This document shows, piece by piece, positions 5,305 to 5,935 of a DNA stretch of 5,935 bases. The stretch comes from Clostridium sp. CAG:1024. Lineage in GTDB: Bacteria; Bacillota; Clostridia; Christensenellales; CAG-138. How positions within the stretch are numbered: position 1 is the stretch's first letter; each line of letters begins with the position of its first letter. The position numbers were made by a program, and so were the translations under genes. The notes beneath the pieces are model-generated. The model had not been told where the DNA came from, ran no database searches, and saw only the letters and a list, made by a program, of their open reading frames with translations. The DNA is taken from positions 1-5,935 of the forward strand of contig HF985525.1 of NCBI GenBank assembly GCA_000432015.1, read 5' to 3'.

Positions 5305-5793
5305 ATGATGTCTCCAAAGTATCTTGTACGCGCAGGACTGATCGCCGCGCTGTATGCTCTGCTGACGGTCGCACTTGCTCCGATCTCGTCCGGCCTCATT
5401 CAATGCCGTGTTTCGGAAGCGCTCTCCGTTCTGCCGTATTTTACCCCCGCCGCAGTCCCAGGGCTGTTTGTCGGCTGTGCGCTTGCGAACCTGCTCACGG
5501 GTGCGCCGCTTTACGACGTTGTTTTCGGCTCGCTCGCAACGCTGCTTGCCGCGGCTGCGACCCTGCTTCTCAAACGCCGCGGAATGAAAAAATGGCTGAT
5601 GCCCCTGCCCTCTGTGCTTGTCAATGCGGTCATTATCGGCACGCTGCTCGTCAAAGTCTACGGTGTGCCCGTTTCCCTGCCGCTCGCCATGCTGTACGTC
5701 GGGCTCGGGCAGGCGCTCGCATGCTACGGTCTCGGTCTGCCGCTGCTCTATGCGCTGGAACGTTTCGGCGGCGAACTTTTCTCACACGAATAA
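5305..5793 (+). CDS. queT: QueT-family ECF substrate-binding subunit for queuosine precursors
   Basis: QueT is the membrane S-component that captures a queuosine precursor (preQ0, preQ1 or queuine, depending on the organism) and works with an EcfA1/EcfA2/EcfT module. The 162-residue protein is of normal length and nearly all membrane: hydrophobic segments at about 8-27, 42-62, 69-89, 98-118 and 122-148. It carries the family landmarks: RAGLIAALYALLT at the start, APISSGLIQCRVSEAL (25-40, usually with QFR where this has QCR), PYFTPAAVPGLFVGC, DVVFGSLATLLAA and a GQALACYGLGLPLL end. The first ATG of an ATGATG pair is used. It follows the deaminase after 4 bases and is followed after 22 bases by another gene, so it sits in an operon. 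No preQ1 riboswitch is visible upstream. Confidence 0.92.
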   Translation: MMSPKYLVRAGLIAALYALLTVALAPISSGLIQCRVSEALSVLPYFTPAAVPGLFVGCALANLLTGAPLYDVVFGSLATLLAAAATLLLKRRGMKKWLMPLPSVLVNAVIIGTLLVKVYGVPVSLPLAMLYVGLGQALACYGLGLPLLYALERFGGELFSHE

Positions 5794-5815
5794 TCGGCAA
5801 AGGAGTTTTCGCTTT

Positions 5816-5935
5816 ATGAAATATTTGCAGCATAGCCGGCGTATGCCGTTCCTGCTTTGGCTGCCGCTCCTGCTTGCCGTCTGTTTCGGCTGCGCCCGTC
5901 CCCTCGCTTCGACTGCCGCCGCACTCACGCTGGCG
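5816..5935 (+). CDS. Start of an exported or membrane-anchored protein, cut by the window end
   Basis: Only the first 40 codons are present. They follow queT after 22 bases with a clear AAAGGAG ribosome site (5799-5805) 10 bases before the ATG, so the gene is probably co-transcribed. The N-terminus has positive charge (MKYLQHSRR) followed by a hydrophobic core of about 14 residues (PFLLWLPLLLAVCFG), as in a signal peptide or anchor. A cysteine at 26 sits in CFGC, which is near but not a good lipoprotein box. A small-residue stretch (ASTAAA, 31-36) could be a signal peptidase I site. The family is not recognisable from this piece. Confidence 0.75.
   Translation, partial: MKYLQHSRRMPFLLWLPLLLAVCFGCARPLASTAAALTLA

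Noticed and set aside
5816..5935. Lipoprotein assignment for the truncated last gene
   Set aside because: The residues before Cys26 (VCFG) do not fit a proper lipobox, and a signal peptidase I site or uncleaved anchor is equally possible.
1..5935. Defence system, mobile element or CRISPR array
   Set aside because: All of the coding space is taken by housekeeping, transport and metabolic genes, with no terminal repeats, integrase or transposase, and no regularly spaced repeats.

Overview
The window reads as chromosomal DNA of a fairly GC-rich member of the Firmicutes (Bacillota), most likely from Clostridia or Negativicutes. I infer this from the ecfA1-ecfA2-ecfT-truA gene order, from strong AGGAGG-type ribosome binding sites, and from the closeness of each protein to Firmicutes families. 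The genus cannot be fixed from sequence alone. No transposon, phage gene or CRISPR array is visible. Coding density is very high, with a single intergenic region longer than 100 bases.

Left part, minus strand (about 3853 down to 1): a compact unit reads ecfA1, ecfA2, ecfT, truA, tadA and then a tRNA-Ser(CGA) gene cut by the window edge. The first three genes encode the shared energising module (two ATPases and the coupling membrane protein) of an energy-coupling factor (ECF) vitamin/micronutrient transporter. truA and tadA encode tRNA anticodon-arm modification enzymes. Neighbouring genes overlap or lie within 4 bases of each other, so translation is probably coupled. A TATACT promoter with an extended -10 lies just upstream of ecfA1. 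A second good promoter, starting inside the end of tadA, serves the tRNA.

Right part, plus strand (3915 to 5935): a divergent unit begins with a promoter whose -10 box sits exactly 6 bases before an ATG, predicting a leaderless mRNA. It encodes a COG0402 amidohydrolase closest to 8-oxoguanine deaminase and then QueT, the ECF substrate-binding subunit for queuosine precursors. The third gene begins with a hydrophobic export-type N-terminus and is cut by the window end.

How they fit together: QueT needs an EcfA1/EcfA2/EcfT module, and one lies head-to-head with it across a 164-base control region. TruA, TadA and the queuosine supply route all act on tRNA anticodon arms. The most interesting points are the pairing of a guanine-type deaminase with QueT (a possible deazapurine salvage step), the leaderless start, and two unusual ATPase residues: Gln in place of the switch His in EcfA1, and LSGGE in EcfA2. 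Both would fall in the same composite ATP site.
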